Shown here piece after piece: positions 24,551 through 31,931 of a stretch of 64,000 nucleotides of DNA. The notes below the pieces were generated by a model that saw only the letters and a program-made list of their open reading frames with translations, searched no databases and was not told the origin of the DNA. The DNA is taken from positions 2,418,001-2,482,000 of the forward strand of contig NZ_CP004387.1 in NCBI RefSeq assembly GCF_000299335.2. The letters run 5' to 3'. Position 1 is the first letter of the stretch. Each line of letters starts with the position of its first letter. This DNA is from Isoalcanivorax pacificus W11-5. Lineage in GTDB: Bacteria; Pseudomonadota; Gammaproteobacteria; Pseudomonadales; Alcanivoracaceae. Made by a program: the position numbers and the translations under genes.

Positions 24551-26377
24551 ATGGCGGTAGAAAGTTACGCCCGCGAACTCATGCCGATGGTCGCCCTGCT
24601 CGGCACCGGCATCGTCGCGGTGACCCTGTTCAAGCGTCTCGGGCTCGGCTCAGTGCTGGGCTATCTGGCCGCCGGGTTGCTGATCGGGCCCTTTGGCCTC
24701 GCGCTGTTCACCGACCCCGGGGCGATATTGCATATCGCCGAACTCGGCGTGGTGATGTTCCTGTTTCTGATCGGGCTGGAAATGCAGCCGTCGAAACTCT
24801 GGTGCATGCGCCAGCAGATCTTTGGCCTGGGTGTCTTGCAGGTAATGCTCTGCGGCGCCCTGCTCAGCGGGCTGGGCCACTATGTGTTCGGCCTGTCGCC
24901 GGTGGTATCACTGATCGCGGCGATGGGCTTTACGCTCTCCTCCACCGCGATCGTGTTCCAGGTGCTGGAAGAGGAAGGCACCATGTCGACGCCCGCCGGC
25001 CAGCGCACGGTGTCGATCCTGTTGCTGGAAGACCTGTCGATCGTGCCGCTGCTGGCGCTGGTGGCGTTCCTGTCGCCAGGGCATGCAGACCCGGACAGTT
25101 CACGGCTGATGGCGGTCATCACCGGTGTCGGCGCCATCGCCGCCATGGTTGTGGCCGGCCGCTGGCTGCTGAACCCGCTGTTCCGCACGCTGGCCAATGC
25201 CCGCGCCCGGGAGCTGATGACCGCCGCCGCGCTGTTCATTGTGCTCGGCGCGGCGCTGTTGATGGACCTCAGCGGCCTATCCATGGCCATGGGGGCGTTC
25301 CTGGCCGGTGTGCTGCTGTCCGGGTCCAGTTTTCGTCACCAGCTGGAAACCGATATCGAACCCTTCCGGGGCATTCTGCTCGGGCTGTTCTTTGTCGGCG
25401 TCGGCATGTCGCTGGACCTGTCGCGGGTGGCGGCTGACTGGCAACTCATCCTCTCCGGCGTGATTGCGTACACGGCGGCAAAATCCCTCGGTATTTATCT
25501 GGTCGCCCGCGTCACCCGCAGTGATCACCGCGAAGCCCTGCACCGTACCGCACTGCTCGGCCAGGGCGGCGAGTTCGCCTTTGTGCTGTTCGCGGCGGCC
25601 AGCCAGTCCGGGCTGTTCGATGCCAACGTGAATGCCACGTACACCGCCATCGTGATCCTGTCGATGGTGCTGACACCGGTCACCCTGCTGCTGTTGCGCC
25701 GCCTGGAAACCCGGCCGGCACCGTCGCTGGAAGGCGTCGAGGCCCCGGAGAATCTGTCCAGCGGCATGCTGATCATCGGCTTCGGCCGCTTCGGCCAGGT
25801 GGTCAGCCAGACGCTGCTGGCGCGCAATGTGGACGTGACCATCATCGACGTCGATCCGGACCAGATCCGCGACGCCACCCGGTTCGGTTTCAAGGTCTAC
25901 TACGGCGACGGCACGCGCCTGGATGTGCTGCACGCCTGCGGCGCCGAACGCTCCCGCGCCATTGCGGTATGCGTGGACAACGCCGACGCTGCCAGCCGCA
26001 TTGCCCGGCTGGTGCGGCATGAATTCCCGCTGTGCCAGTTGCTGGTGCGCGCCTACGACCGCCGCCATGCGCTGACACTGATCCGCGACGACGTCGATTT
26101 TCTGGTACGCGAAACCTTTGAATCGGCGCTGGTATTCGGTGACGCAGCGCTGCGTGCCATGGGCTTTGCGGAGAACGATGCCGCCGACACCGTGGAAGAA
26201 GTGCGCCGGCTGGATGCCACGCGCTTTGAACTGGAAACCGCCGACGGCGGCCTGGAGGCTGGCCGTGGCCACACTTTCGGCAACCTGCCGCAGACCGCGC
26301 CGCTGGTTCGCCCGCAACACGCAGGCAAGACGCTCAACGACGAAGCCGCCGCACTGGTCGGCGACGAACCCTCCTGA
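24551..26377 (+). CDS. Kef-type monovalent cation:proton antiporter (CPA2) with RCK domain
   Basis: This is a 608-residue inner-membrane protein. About 380 residues form the Na+/H+ exchanger domain (LGYLAAGLLIGPFGLALFTD, LFLIGLEMQPSKLW, ALLGQGGEFAFVLFAAAS). A cytoplasmic TrkA-N/RCK domain follows (MLIIGFGRFGQVVSQTLLAR, DVTIIDVDPDQI) with a Rossmann NAD(H) site. KefB/KefC relatives release K+ when glutathione adducts of electrophiles accumulate, which fits the downstream flavoprotein gene because KefF/KefG partners are such flavoproteins. The ATG follows CAGGAGCGCAAC. Whether it is truly glutathione-gated cannot be read here. Confidence 0.92.
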   Translation: MAVESYARELMPMVALLGTGIVAVTLFKRLGLGSVLGYLAAGLLIGPFGLALFTDPGAILHIAELGVVMFLFLIGLEMQPSKLWCMRQQIFGLGVLQVMLCGALLSGLGHYVFGLSPVVSLIAAMGFTLSSTAIVFQVLEEEGTMSTPAGQRTVSILLLEDLSIVPLLALVAFLSPGHADPDSSRLMAVITGVGAIAAMVVAGRWLLNPLFRTLANARARELMTAAALFIVLGAALLMDLSGLSMAMGAFLAGVLLSGSSFRHQLETDIEPFRGILLGLFFVGVGMSLDLSRVAADWQLILSGVIAYTAAKSLGIYLVARVTRSDHREALHRTALLGQGGEFAFVLFAAASQSGLFDANVNATYTAIVILSMVLTPVTLLLLRRLETRPAPSLEGVEAPENLSSGMLIIGFGRFGQVVSQTLLARNVDVTIIDVDPDQIRDATRFGFKVYYGDGTRLDVLHACGAERSRAIAVCVDNADAASRIARLVRHEFPLCQLLVRAYDRRHALTLIRDDVDFLVRETFESALVFGDAALRAMGFAENDAADTVEEVRRLDATRFELETADGGLEAGRGHTFGNLPQTAPLVRPQHAGKTLNDEAAALVGDEPS

Positions 26378-26398
26378 ATGCATGACCGGAGCAGATAA

Positions 26399-27001
26399 AT
26401 GGCCGATACTCTCCATGTTCCCCACCCTCCCCGCATTCTCGCCTTTGCTGCCAGCACCCGCAGCGCCTCCTTCAATCGCCGGCTGGCGCGCGTCGCCACC
26501 GAATGCGTGCGCCAGGCCGGCGGCGACATCACGCTGATCGAGCTGAAGGATTATCCGATGCCGTTGTACGAAGGCGACCTGGAAGCCGCCGAAGGCATTC
26601 CCGAACAGGGCAAGCGCCTCAAGGCGTTGCTGGCCGAACACCAGGGGCTGCTGGTCGTGTCTCCCGAATACAACGGCTTTATCACGCCGCTGCTGAAAAA
26701 CACGCTCGACTGGCTGTCACGTCCGGACGGCGACCAGGACGGGCTGGCGCTGTTTCGCGACAAACTCGCGCTGGTGTTGTCCGCCTCCCCCGGCGCCCTC
26801 GGTGGCCTGCGCAGCCTGACGCTGGCGCGGCAGTTACTGACCAACCTCGGTGTAATGCTGATGCCGGATTCCTTGGCCGTGGGCCGGGCGCACGAAGCAT
26901 TCGGTGACGACGACACACTGAAGGATGCGCGGCAACAGGCAAAGCTGCAGGGCATGGCGGCAAAATTCGTCACCACATTGCAGACGCTCAACCCCCGGTA
27001 A
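26399..27001 (+). CDS. NAD(P)H-dependent FMN reductase family protein
   Basis: This 200-residue flavodoxin-like oxidoreductase has ILAFAASTRSASFNRRLARV (FMN phosphate loop), VVSPEYNGFITPLLKNTLDW (the classic SPEYNG motif) and SASPGALGGLRSLTLARQLL. The family includes azoreductase-, ChrR- and ArsH-like enzymes that reduce FMN, quinones or metals. Its place 21 bases after the Kef-type antiporter suggests a role comparable to the KefF/KefG regulatory flavoproteins, though it belongs to a different subfamily. GGAGCAGATAA precedes the ATG. Confidence 0.9.
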   Translation: MADTLHVPHPPRILAFAASTRSASFNRRLARVATECVRQAGGDITLIELKDYPMPLYEGDLEAAEGIPEQGKRLKALLAEHQGLLVVSPEYNGFITPLLKNTLDWLSRPDGDQDGLALFRDKLALVLSASPGALGGLRSLTLARQLLTNLGVMLMPDSLAVGRAHEAFGDDDTLKDARQQAKLQGMAAKFVTTLQTLNPR

Positions 27002-27029
27002 CCGCCGCGCCGGGGCTGGCGCCGCCTGT

Positions 27030-28757
27030 TCAGACTTCCGGCGTGGCGGCAGCCCGTTCCCGGCGGCGTTTCGCCAGGCGTCGCCAGATCCAGCCGTCCG
27101 GGTGCTGCTCGCCGTTGTGGACGTAGCGCAATACGCTCAGGTGCGACACGTTCCAGCTCATCAGGTCCAGCGCCCGTTCGGTACCGCAGAACAGGACCCG
27201 ATCGCCCATTTTCAGCCTGGTGCCTCCGGCTGGCAGCAATTGCCACTCACCTTCCCGCTCCAGGAGCAGCGGAATCGCATCAAGCTGGTTGTCGCGGTTA
27301 CGCGGATCGCGGCACAGGGTGTCGAGCATGATCGGTTCGTCCAGCGTCAGTGCCATCGCCACCGCCGGTGCCCGGTTCTTGCTCACGCGCAATGTCCAGC
27401 TTTCCGGTGTCAGGGCGTCACAGCCCTGGCGCATGCGCAGGGCCAGTGCGCGGTTCCATTCGTTGCCCTGCTCGCCCGCCTGTTCCAGGAATTCCTTCAG
27501 CAGCGATGCCCCCAGCACGGACAGAAAGCGGCTGGCGATGATGTAACTGGTCTGCACGGCAAGCGCCACATCGGCGGCCTGGAACAGCGCGCGATTGTGC
27601 AGCCGGTTTTCCTGCGCTACCTGATAAATGTCCGGGTTGAGCGCACGCGCGGTCATGATGATCGACAGGTTGTCGGCGTCATCCTCCGTGCCGGCCACCA
27701 GCGCACTGGCGCTCTCGATGCCGGCGGCACGCAGGGTCACCGCCTCGGTGCCCTTGCCCTCGATAGCGCCCGGCGGGCAGCCTTTTTCCCGGGCATTTTC
27801 AACGACCAGCGTGACTTCGATACCGCGCGAGGTCAGTGCGCGATAGACCGCGCGCCCAAAGCGTCCGTAACCGCAGATGATCCAGCGCCCCTGCGGCGGT
27901 ACCGGGCGTTCCGGCAGCGGGTAATCCGGCAGGGAGGTCAGCCAGTCGTACACGCGGTGGCTGTCCGGCTCGAAAATACCCATCAATAGCCGGTGGGCAA
28001 AATCCTGGTACGGGTTCACCACCAGGTCGGTGCCGAACGACAGCATGTTGTCCACCGTTGCCAATGCGTCGGCGCGGCAGAACACCTTGATCTTGCTGTT
28101 CAGCAACTTCACCGTGATCGCGACTTTCAGGTTGGCATGGTCATCGTCGGTCACCGCCAGCACGCCGGCACACCAGCGGTGCTGCAGGCCGGCCATGAGC
28201 AGGTTGTCGGGAATTTCCGCGTCCATGCAGAACGCCGGCACGTAGACACCCAGGTCACGGGTACGCAGGTCTTCGACGTTGTGCGGGTCCTTGTCGACGA
28301 TCACCACGCGACGGCCACGGTTGAGCAGCGAACGTGCCAGCAGCCGGCCGGTGTCGCCGTAGCCGCAGATGATATAGAACGGCTCGTTGAAGCTGCTCAT
28401 GCTGCGTTGCAGGCGCGCCATCAACAGCGCCTGGCGGAAGCCGGTGTCCTGCAACAGGGAAATGATGGTACCGACCGAATACAGCCAGGCAAATACCGTC
28501 ATGTAGATGCTGGCCATGGTCCACAGCCGCTGCGCATCGGAAAACGGATACGGCACTTCGCCGAAGCCGATGGTGCTGCCGGTGTAACTGACCACGTAGA
28601 ACGCCTGGAAAATGCTCATGTACCAGACGTTGCCCTGGTCATCGACACCGGGCATCAGCGTGAAACCCAGCACCGCTACGCCGTAGACGCCGATCAGCAC
28701 CGCCAGCGGCACACGCATGCGCCGCAGCAGCAACGGGACGACCGAGCGGATCATCAA
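27030..28757 (-). CDS. RCK-gated potassium channel protein
   Basis: This 575-residue protein has two membrane segments flanking a pore loop at the N-terminus. The filter is T62-I-G-F-G66 in YTGSTIGFGEVPYPF, the K+ channel signature with F for Y. Two RCK (TrkA-N) Rossmann domains follow (FYIICGYGDTGRLLARSLLN and GRWIICGYGRFGRAVYRALT), and a C-terminal TrkA-C-like region (LKMGDRVLFCGTERALD). Two tandem RCK domains on one chain, as in eukaryotic BK channels, would build the gating ring from a tetramer. The start is only three bases after the DUF6394-like gene, so that small membrane protein is probably its partner. Confidence 0.9.
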   Translation of the reverse strand: MMIRSVVPLLLRRMRVPLAVLIGVYGVAVLGFTLMPGVDDQGNVWYMSIFQAFYVVSYTGSTIGFGEVPYPFSDAQRLWTMASIYMTVFAWLYSVGTIISLLQDTGFRQALLMARLQRSMSSFNEPFYIICGYGDTGRLLARSLLNRGRRVVIVDKDPHNVEDLRTRDLGVYVPAFCMDAEIPDNLLMAGLQHRWCAGVLAVTDDDHANLKVAITVKLLNSKIKVFCRADALATVDNMLSFGTDLVVNPYQDFAHRLLMGIFEPDSHRVYDWLTSLPDYPLPERPVPPQGRWIICGYGRFGRAVYRALTSRGIEVTLVVENAREKGCPPGAIEGKGTEAVTLRAAGIESASALVAGTEDDADNLSIIMTARALNPDIYQVAQENRLHNRALFQAADVALAVQTSYIIASRFLSVLGASLLKEFLEQAGEQGNEWNRALALRMRQGCDALTPESWTLRVSKNRAPAVAMALTLDEPIMLDTLCRDPRNRDNQLDAIPLLLEREGEWQLLPAGGTRLKMGDRVLFCGTERALDLMSWNVSHLSVLRYVHNGEQHPDGWIWRRLAKRRRERAAATPEV

Positions 28758-28760
28758 CGG

Positions 28761-29144
28761 TTACCGGTGCAGGCTGGCGGTCTCGACCACCAGCAACACC
28801 GCCGACACCAGATTGGCCAGCAGCGCACCACCGGACAGCGAGACGATGCTCGCCATCACCGCCGGCGTCAGGCCGACGTCGGTGACGTGGACGGCAATGG
28901 TCCACACCAGCGCCGCAGCAATCAGTTGCAGATCGGCCACCAGGCTGGCCGCCAGCAACACCGCCCCGATCTGGGTGCGCTCGCCGAATTTCAGCGCCGT
29001 GGCGATCAGGCTGACGATGATGGCGGCGAACAGTTCATAGACATTGTGATGATGCACATTGTCGATTTCGCCAAGAAAGAAACCGAAATTCAGGGTCAGG
29101 GCCAGCAGGATAAAGAAGCCGAACACGACTTTCTCAAGATTCAT
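28761..29144 (-). CDS. Small membrane protein (DUF6394-like), co-transcribed with K+ channel
   Basis: This 127-residue protein has four hydrophobic segments (VVFGFFILLALTLNFGFFLG, VYELFAAIIVSLIATALKF, AVLLAASLVADLQLIAAALV, ALLANLVSAVLLVVE) and a His-rich loop (DNVHHHN). I recall this as a domain of unknown function found next to RCK channels. The ATG at 29144 has AAGGAA upstream; a GTG one codon earlier is possible. The channel start follows its stop by three bases, so the ratio of the two proteins is probably set by coupling. A structural or regulatory subunit is likely by context only. Confidence 0.82.
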   Translation of the reverse strand: MNLEKVVFGFFILLALTLNFGFFLGEIDNVHHHNVYELFAAIIVSLIATALKFGERTQIGAVLLAASLVADLQLIAAALVWTIAVHVTDVGLTPAVMASIVSLSGGALLANLVSAVLLVVETASLHR

Positions 29145-29225
29145 CACGCATTCCTTGATCGGTTATCCGGTGACGACGAGGGTGTGGTTCCGCCGAGACT
29201 ACCAGCTTGCGGCGCCAGCGCAACG

Positions 29226-29525
29226 TCAGTCCTTGCTGGCGAACGCGGCCAGTTGCTCCGGCGTCGCTTCACGCTGATAGCGCGCTTTCCATTCGGCATA
29301 GGGCATGCCGTAGATGCGTTCGCGGGCGCCGTCGCTGTCCAGCGTGACGCCCTGCTCCTCTGCGGCGGCCGCGTACCACTTTGACAGGCAGTTGCGGCAA
29401 AAGCCGGCCAGGTTCATCAGGTCGATGTTCTGTACGTCGCGGCGGCTGTCCAGGTGTGCCAGCAGGCGGCGGAAGACGGCGGCCTCGATGGCCTGCTGCG
29501 TGTCGGGCGGGAGTTCGGTGGGCAT
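29226..29525 (-). CDS. DUF1244 family protein
   Basis: This 99-residue soluble protein matches the small proteobacterial DUF1244 family by RRDVQNIDLMNLAGFCRNCL and SKWYAAAAEEQGV and the MPYAEWKARYQ end. The helical family has a conserved FCRNCLSKWY motif, and its function is unknown. The gene is divergent from the DCC1-like gene with 71 bases between the starts and is not close enough to the channel pair to be called an operon with it. Confidence 0.92.
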   Translation of the reverse strand: MPTELPPDTQQAIEAAVFRRLLAHLDSRRDVQNIDLMNLAGFCRNCLSKWYAAAAEEQGVTLDSDGARERIYGMPYAEWKARYQREATPEQLAAFASKD

Positions 29526-29596
29526 GAGGTGCTCCGGTCTGGCGATGATGTCCTATGGTAACCTTGGCGCCATTGAATACCATCCCGGGCACATCC

Positions 29597-29998
29597 ATGC
29601 AGAAAATCTATCTGGTCTACGACACCGAATGCCCCGCCTGCGATCACTACTGCCGGCTGGTCCGGATTCGCGAATCGGTCGGGGAGCTGGTGTTGGTGGA
29701 TGCCCGTGAACCGGGGCGCCTGATGGACGAGATTACCGCCGCCGGTCTGGATATCGATCAGGGCATGGTGCTGAAACTGGATCATCAGCTTTACTACGGC
29801 GCCGATGCGATCCACATGCTGGCGTTGCTCGGCTCGCCGTCGTGGGTGTTCAACCGTTTCAACCGCTGGCTGTTCGGCTCGCGTCACCTGTCGCGGGTGC
29901 TCTACCCGCTGCTGCGGGCCTGCCGCAATCTGCTGCTGAAACTGCTGCGCAAGACCCGTATCAACAATCTCGGCCTGACAGGCCGCGACCGCTTCTGA
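29597..29998 (+). CDS. DCC1-like (DUF393) thioredoxin-fold protein
   Basis: This is a 133-residue protein of the DCC family, a thioredoxin-like fold named for its Dxx-CxxC motif. Here the motif is VYDTECPACDHYC, with the CPAC pair at the N-terminus, followed by GMVLKLDHQLYYGADAIHML, as in the family. Thiol-disulfide exchange is expected but no partner is known. The ATG at 29597 was chosen since the family starts with the beta strand directly before the motif. Its stop abuts that of the convergent thioesterase gene with no base between. Confidence 0.87.
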   Translation: MQKIYLVYDTECPACDHYCRLVRIRESVGELVLVDAREPGRLMDEITAAGLDIDQGMVLKLDHQLYYGADAIHMLALLGSPSWVFNRFNRWLFGSRHLSRVLYPLLRACRNLLLKLLRKTRINNLGLTGRDRF

Positions 29999-30412
29999 TC
30001 AGGCCGGGCGCGTGATCACCGCCAGGGTCACCGTAGCCTTGGCCACCAGCTTGCGCGGCACGCCGTCACTTTCAGCCCAGACTTCGGATTCGACCACGGT
30101 CAGTGTGCGGCCGGGTTTGAGCACGCGTGCTTCACACACCATGCGCTCGCCCTGCGCCGGACGCAGCAGGTTGAGTTTGTATTCCGCCGTCAGCACCATC
30201 TGGCCCGGCGACAACAACGTGGCCGCCGCCGCGCCGGCGCTGTGATCCGCCATCGTGCCGAGCACGCCGGCATGGATGAAACCATCGTGCTGCTGGTGAT
30301 CCGGCCGGCACACCAGCCGGGTGGTGATTTCCCCCGGCGCGACGTGCTCGGCCTGCATGCCAAGTGCCCGAATAAAAGGCGCCTGCTGAGGGCCTGGCCA
30401 CACTATATTCAT
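29999..30412 (-). CDS. PaaI-family thioesterase with 5' end altered by an inserted repeat
   Basis: The hotdog domain is intact: MQAEHVAPGEITTRLVCRPD, HDGFIHAGVLGTMADHSAGA (catalytic helix) and VLTAEYKLNLLRPAQGERMV. The 5' end is odd. The first residues of the only supported frame, MNIVWPGPQ, are encoded by the left arm of a 265-bp inverted-repeat element, with no ribosome site before the ATG at 30412. Beyond the element, an ATG at 30685 with GGAG eight bases upstream starts a reading (MQSLDEAQRV) that looks like the original N-terminus and now runs into a stop in the element. Removing the element plus one TGA does not restore the frame exactly (one base off). Either the present gene is translated weakly from 30412, or it is damaged. 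Confidence 0.75.
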   Translation of the reverse strand: MNIVWPGPQQAPFIRALGMQAEHVAPGEITTRLVCRPDHQQHDGFIHAGVLGTMADHSAGAAAATLLSPGQMVLTAEYKLNLLRPAQGERMVCEARVLKPGRTLTVVESEVWAESDGVPRKLVAKATVTLAVITRPA

Positions 30413-30654
30413 TGGCCCTGTTGAGGCTGAAAAAACGCCGATCAAGGCGCAAGGAGGCGAGTTTGGTGGCGCCAAACGACTGACGAGCAACGCGGAGCGG
30501 CGCTTTTTCAGCCTCAACCCGAAGGGCTGACCCTGTTTGGCCGCCCGACCGCGTTAGCTTCTGCTCATGTGGGCCCGCCACACTACGCATCAGCTGCCTT
30601 GCCGGGCGGCCAAACAGGGTCAGCAGGGCCAATGAATATAGTGTGGCCAGGCCC
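30390..30654. mobile_element. 265-bp nested inverted-repeat (MITE-like) element
   Basis: The outer arms, 30390-30420 and 30624-30654, are 31-base perfect inverted repeats beginning GGGCCTGGCCACAC. Inside are two further stems: 30421-30440 with 30498-30517 (19 of 20 bases pair; it encloses a small GTTTGG/CCAAAC hairpin) and 30526-30547 with 30603-30624 (22 of 22). TGA stands directly outside both ends (30387-30389 and 30655-30657), compatible with a 3-bp target duplication. There is no coding capacity, so a transposase would have to act in trans. It lies between the OmpA-like and PaaI genes and disturbs the latter's 5' end. Confidence 0.75.
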
Positions 30655-30707
30655 TGACCCGTTGTGCTTCATCCAGTGATTGCATGGGACATGCTCCGAC
30701 GTCGCTC

Positions 30708-31844
30708 TCAGGGCAGCAATGTTACCTCGACCCGGCGATTGAGACGACGGCCTGCCAGCGAATCGTTGTCCGCACGCGGCGTCTGGCTACCGTGGCCGGC
30801 CACGGTCACCTGGTCAGGCTCGACACCACCTTCGAGCAATACGGCGCGCACATTCTCGGCGCGGCGCAACGACAGCGCCCGGTTGAATTCCACCGGGCCG
30901 GTGGTATCGGTGAAGCCGTGCACTTCCACCCGCGCCTGCGGGTTGGCCTTCAGCCAGGCGATGGCCTCGTCCAGCTCGCCTGGCGGCACGTCAGCGCTGC
31001 CCAGTTCGAAGTGAATGCTGGCCACAGTGGGGGCTTCCCGCGTCGGCGCCAGAGCCGGAGCGGACTCGACGACCGGCTCGGGTTCAGCCTTCGGTGCCGG
31101 AACAGGTTCTTGTGTCTGGACAGGCTCTTGTGTCTGGACAGGCTCGGGGGCCGGTTGCCGTACCGGCGGTGCCTGGGTGGGCAGCACCGGCGCACGCCGC
31201 GCTGCCGGTTCGCCGAAGCGGTACACCAGACCCAGCGAGAACAGATCAGTGTCTTCCTCCGGCACCACATAGTGATCCCAGCCCAGGCGTGCAAACCAGT
31301 GGCTGGCGATATGCCGTTCCACGGCCAGACCCAGCACGGGATCGGTGCCGGTCAGGTTGCCGCTGTCGCTGCCCAGCGCATATTCCATGTCCCAGCGCGC
31401 TGCCCCGGCACGGGCCAGCAGGTGCCACGTTTCGCTCATGGGGTAACGCGCCACCAGCGCCAGTTCCCAGAGGTCGCCGGAGACCGGCGCGATCTCCGCC
31501 AATTGTTTTGCCGAGGCGATGCCGACACCACTGAAATCCAGGCTCATTTCACCCAGGCTGGTATAGCCGCCTTCAAGCGCCATGAATTCGAGGAACTGAT
31601 AGCCGGCGTAGGCCTTCCAGCCGGTGCGTTCCGTGTCCGAGACACGCCCGCTGCCCCCCAGGCCAGCCGCAGCCAGACGATCATTGATGTCGCTGTCATC
31701 CACGGCAGTACGCGCCTGCCCGATGCCGGCCCCCAGATACAGCTCGCCCGCGTTCGCCACAGGTGCCGCCAGTGCCAACAGCATCGCCATTCCCAGAAGA
31801 CGACCGCGAGCGCCCCGCGATGCTGACTGCCATGTATTGCGCAT
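30708..31844 (-). CDS. OmpA-like outer-membrane protein with peptidoglycan-binding domain
   Basis: This 378-residue protein has a signal peptide (LLGMAMLLALAAPVANA, cleaved before GELYLG) and an eight-stranded OmpA-like barrel of about 190 residues (YLGAGIGQARTAVDDS, AYAGYQFLEFMALEGGYTSL, DLFSLGLVYRF). A Pro/Glu/Gln linker contains repeated VQTQEP units. The OmpA C-terminal domain follows (SIHFELGSADVPPGELDEAI, VEVHGFTDTTGPVEFNRALS, RRLNRRVEVTLLP), which binds peptidoglycan. The ATG at 31844 has AGGGA upstream. It follows the giant surface protein gene after 87 bases containing a hairpin, so it could be the last surface component of the cluster or independently expressed. Confidence 0.9.
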   Translation of the reverse strand: MRNTWQSASRGARGRLLGMAMLLALAAPVANAGELYLGAGIGQARTAVDDSDINDRLAAAGLGGSGRVSDTERTGWKAYAGYQFLEFMALEGGYTSLGEMSLDFSGVGIASAKQLAEIAPVSGDLWELALVARYPMSETWHLLARAGAARWDMEYALGSDSGNLTGTDPVLGLAVERHIASHWFARLGWDHYVVPEEDTDLFSLGLVYRFGEPAARRAPVLPTQAPPVRQPAPEPVQTQEPVQTQEPVPAPKAEPEPVVESAPALAPTREAPTVASIHFELGSADVPPGELDEAIAWLKANPQARVEVHGFTDTTGPVEFNRALSLRRAENVRAVLLEGGVEPDQVTVAGHGSQTPRADNDSLAGRRLNRRVEVTLLP

Positions 31845-31899
31845 TACATGTTTCCCTTTCCCGATGCGACCAGCAAGGCCGCAACTGATCATGATCGGG

Positions 31900-31921
31900 C
31901 CGTCACCCTTGCAGGTGACGG
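31900..31921 (-). terminator. Hairpin between giant surface-protein gene and OmpA-like gene
   Basis: CCGTCACC and GGTGACGG form an 8-base perfect stem around a 6-base loop, 10 bases past the giant gene's stop. It lacks a T tract on the - strand and may only reduce read-through into the OmpA-like gene. Confidence 0.5.
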
Positions 31922-31931
31922 CGCAAGCGAT

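Noticed and set aside
27993-29384. A 463-codon + strand open frame
   Set aside because: It runs antisense across the K+ channel and DUF6394-like genes, both of which have clear homology. The product is Gln/His/Arg-rich as expected of a shadow frame.
30413-30517. Extension of the thioesterase gene to an ATG at 30517
   Set aside because: The added 35 residues are encoded by the inverted-repeat element, have no ribosome site and do not look like a hotdog N-terminus.
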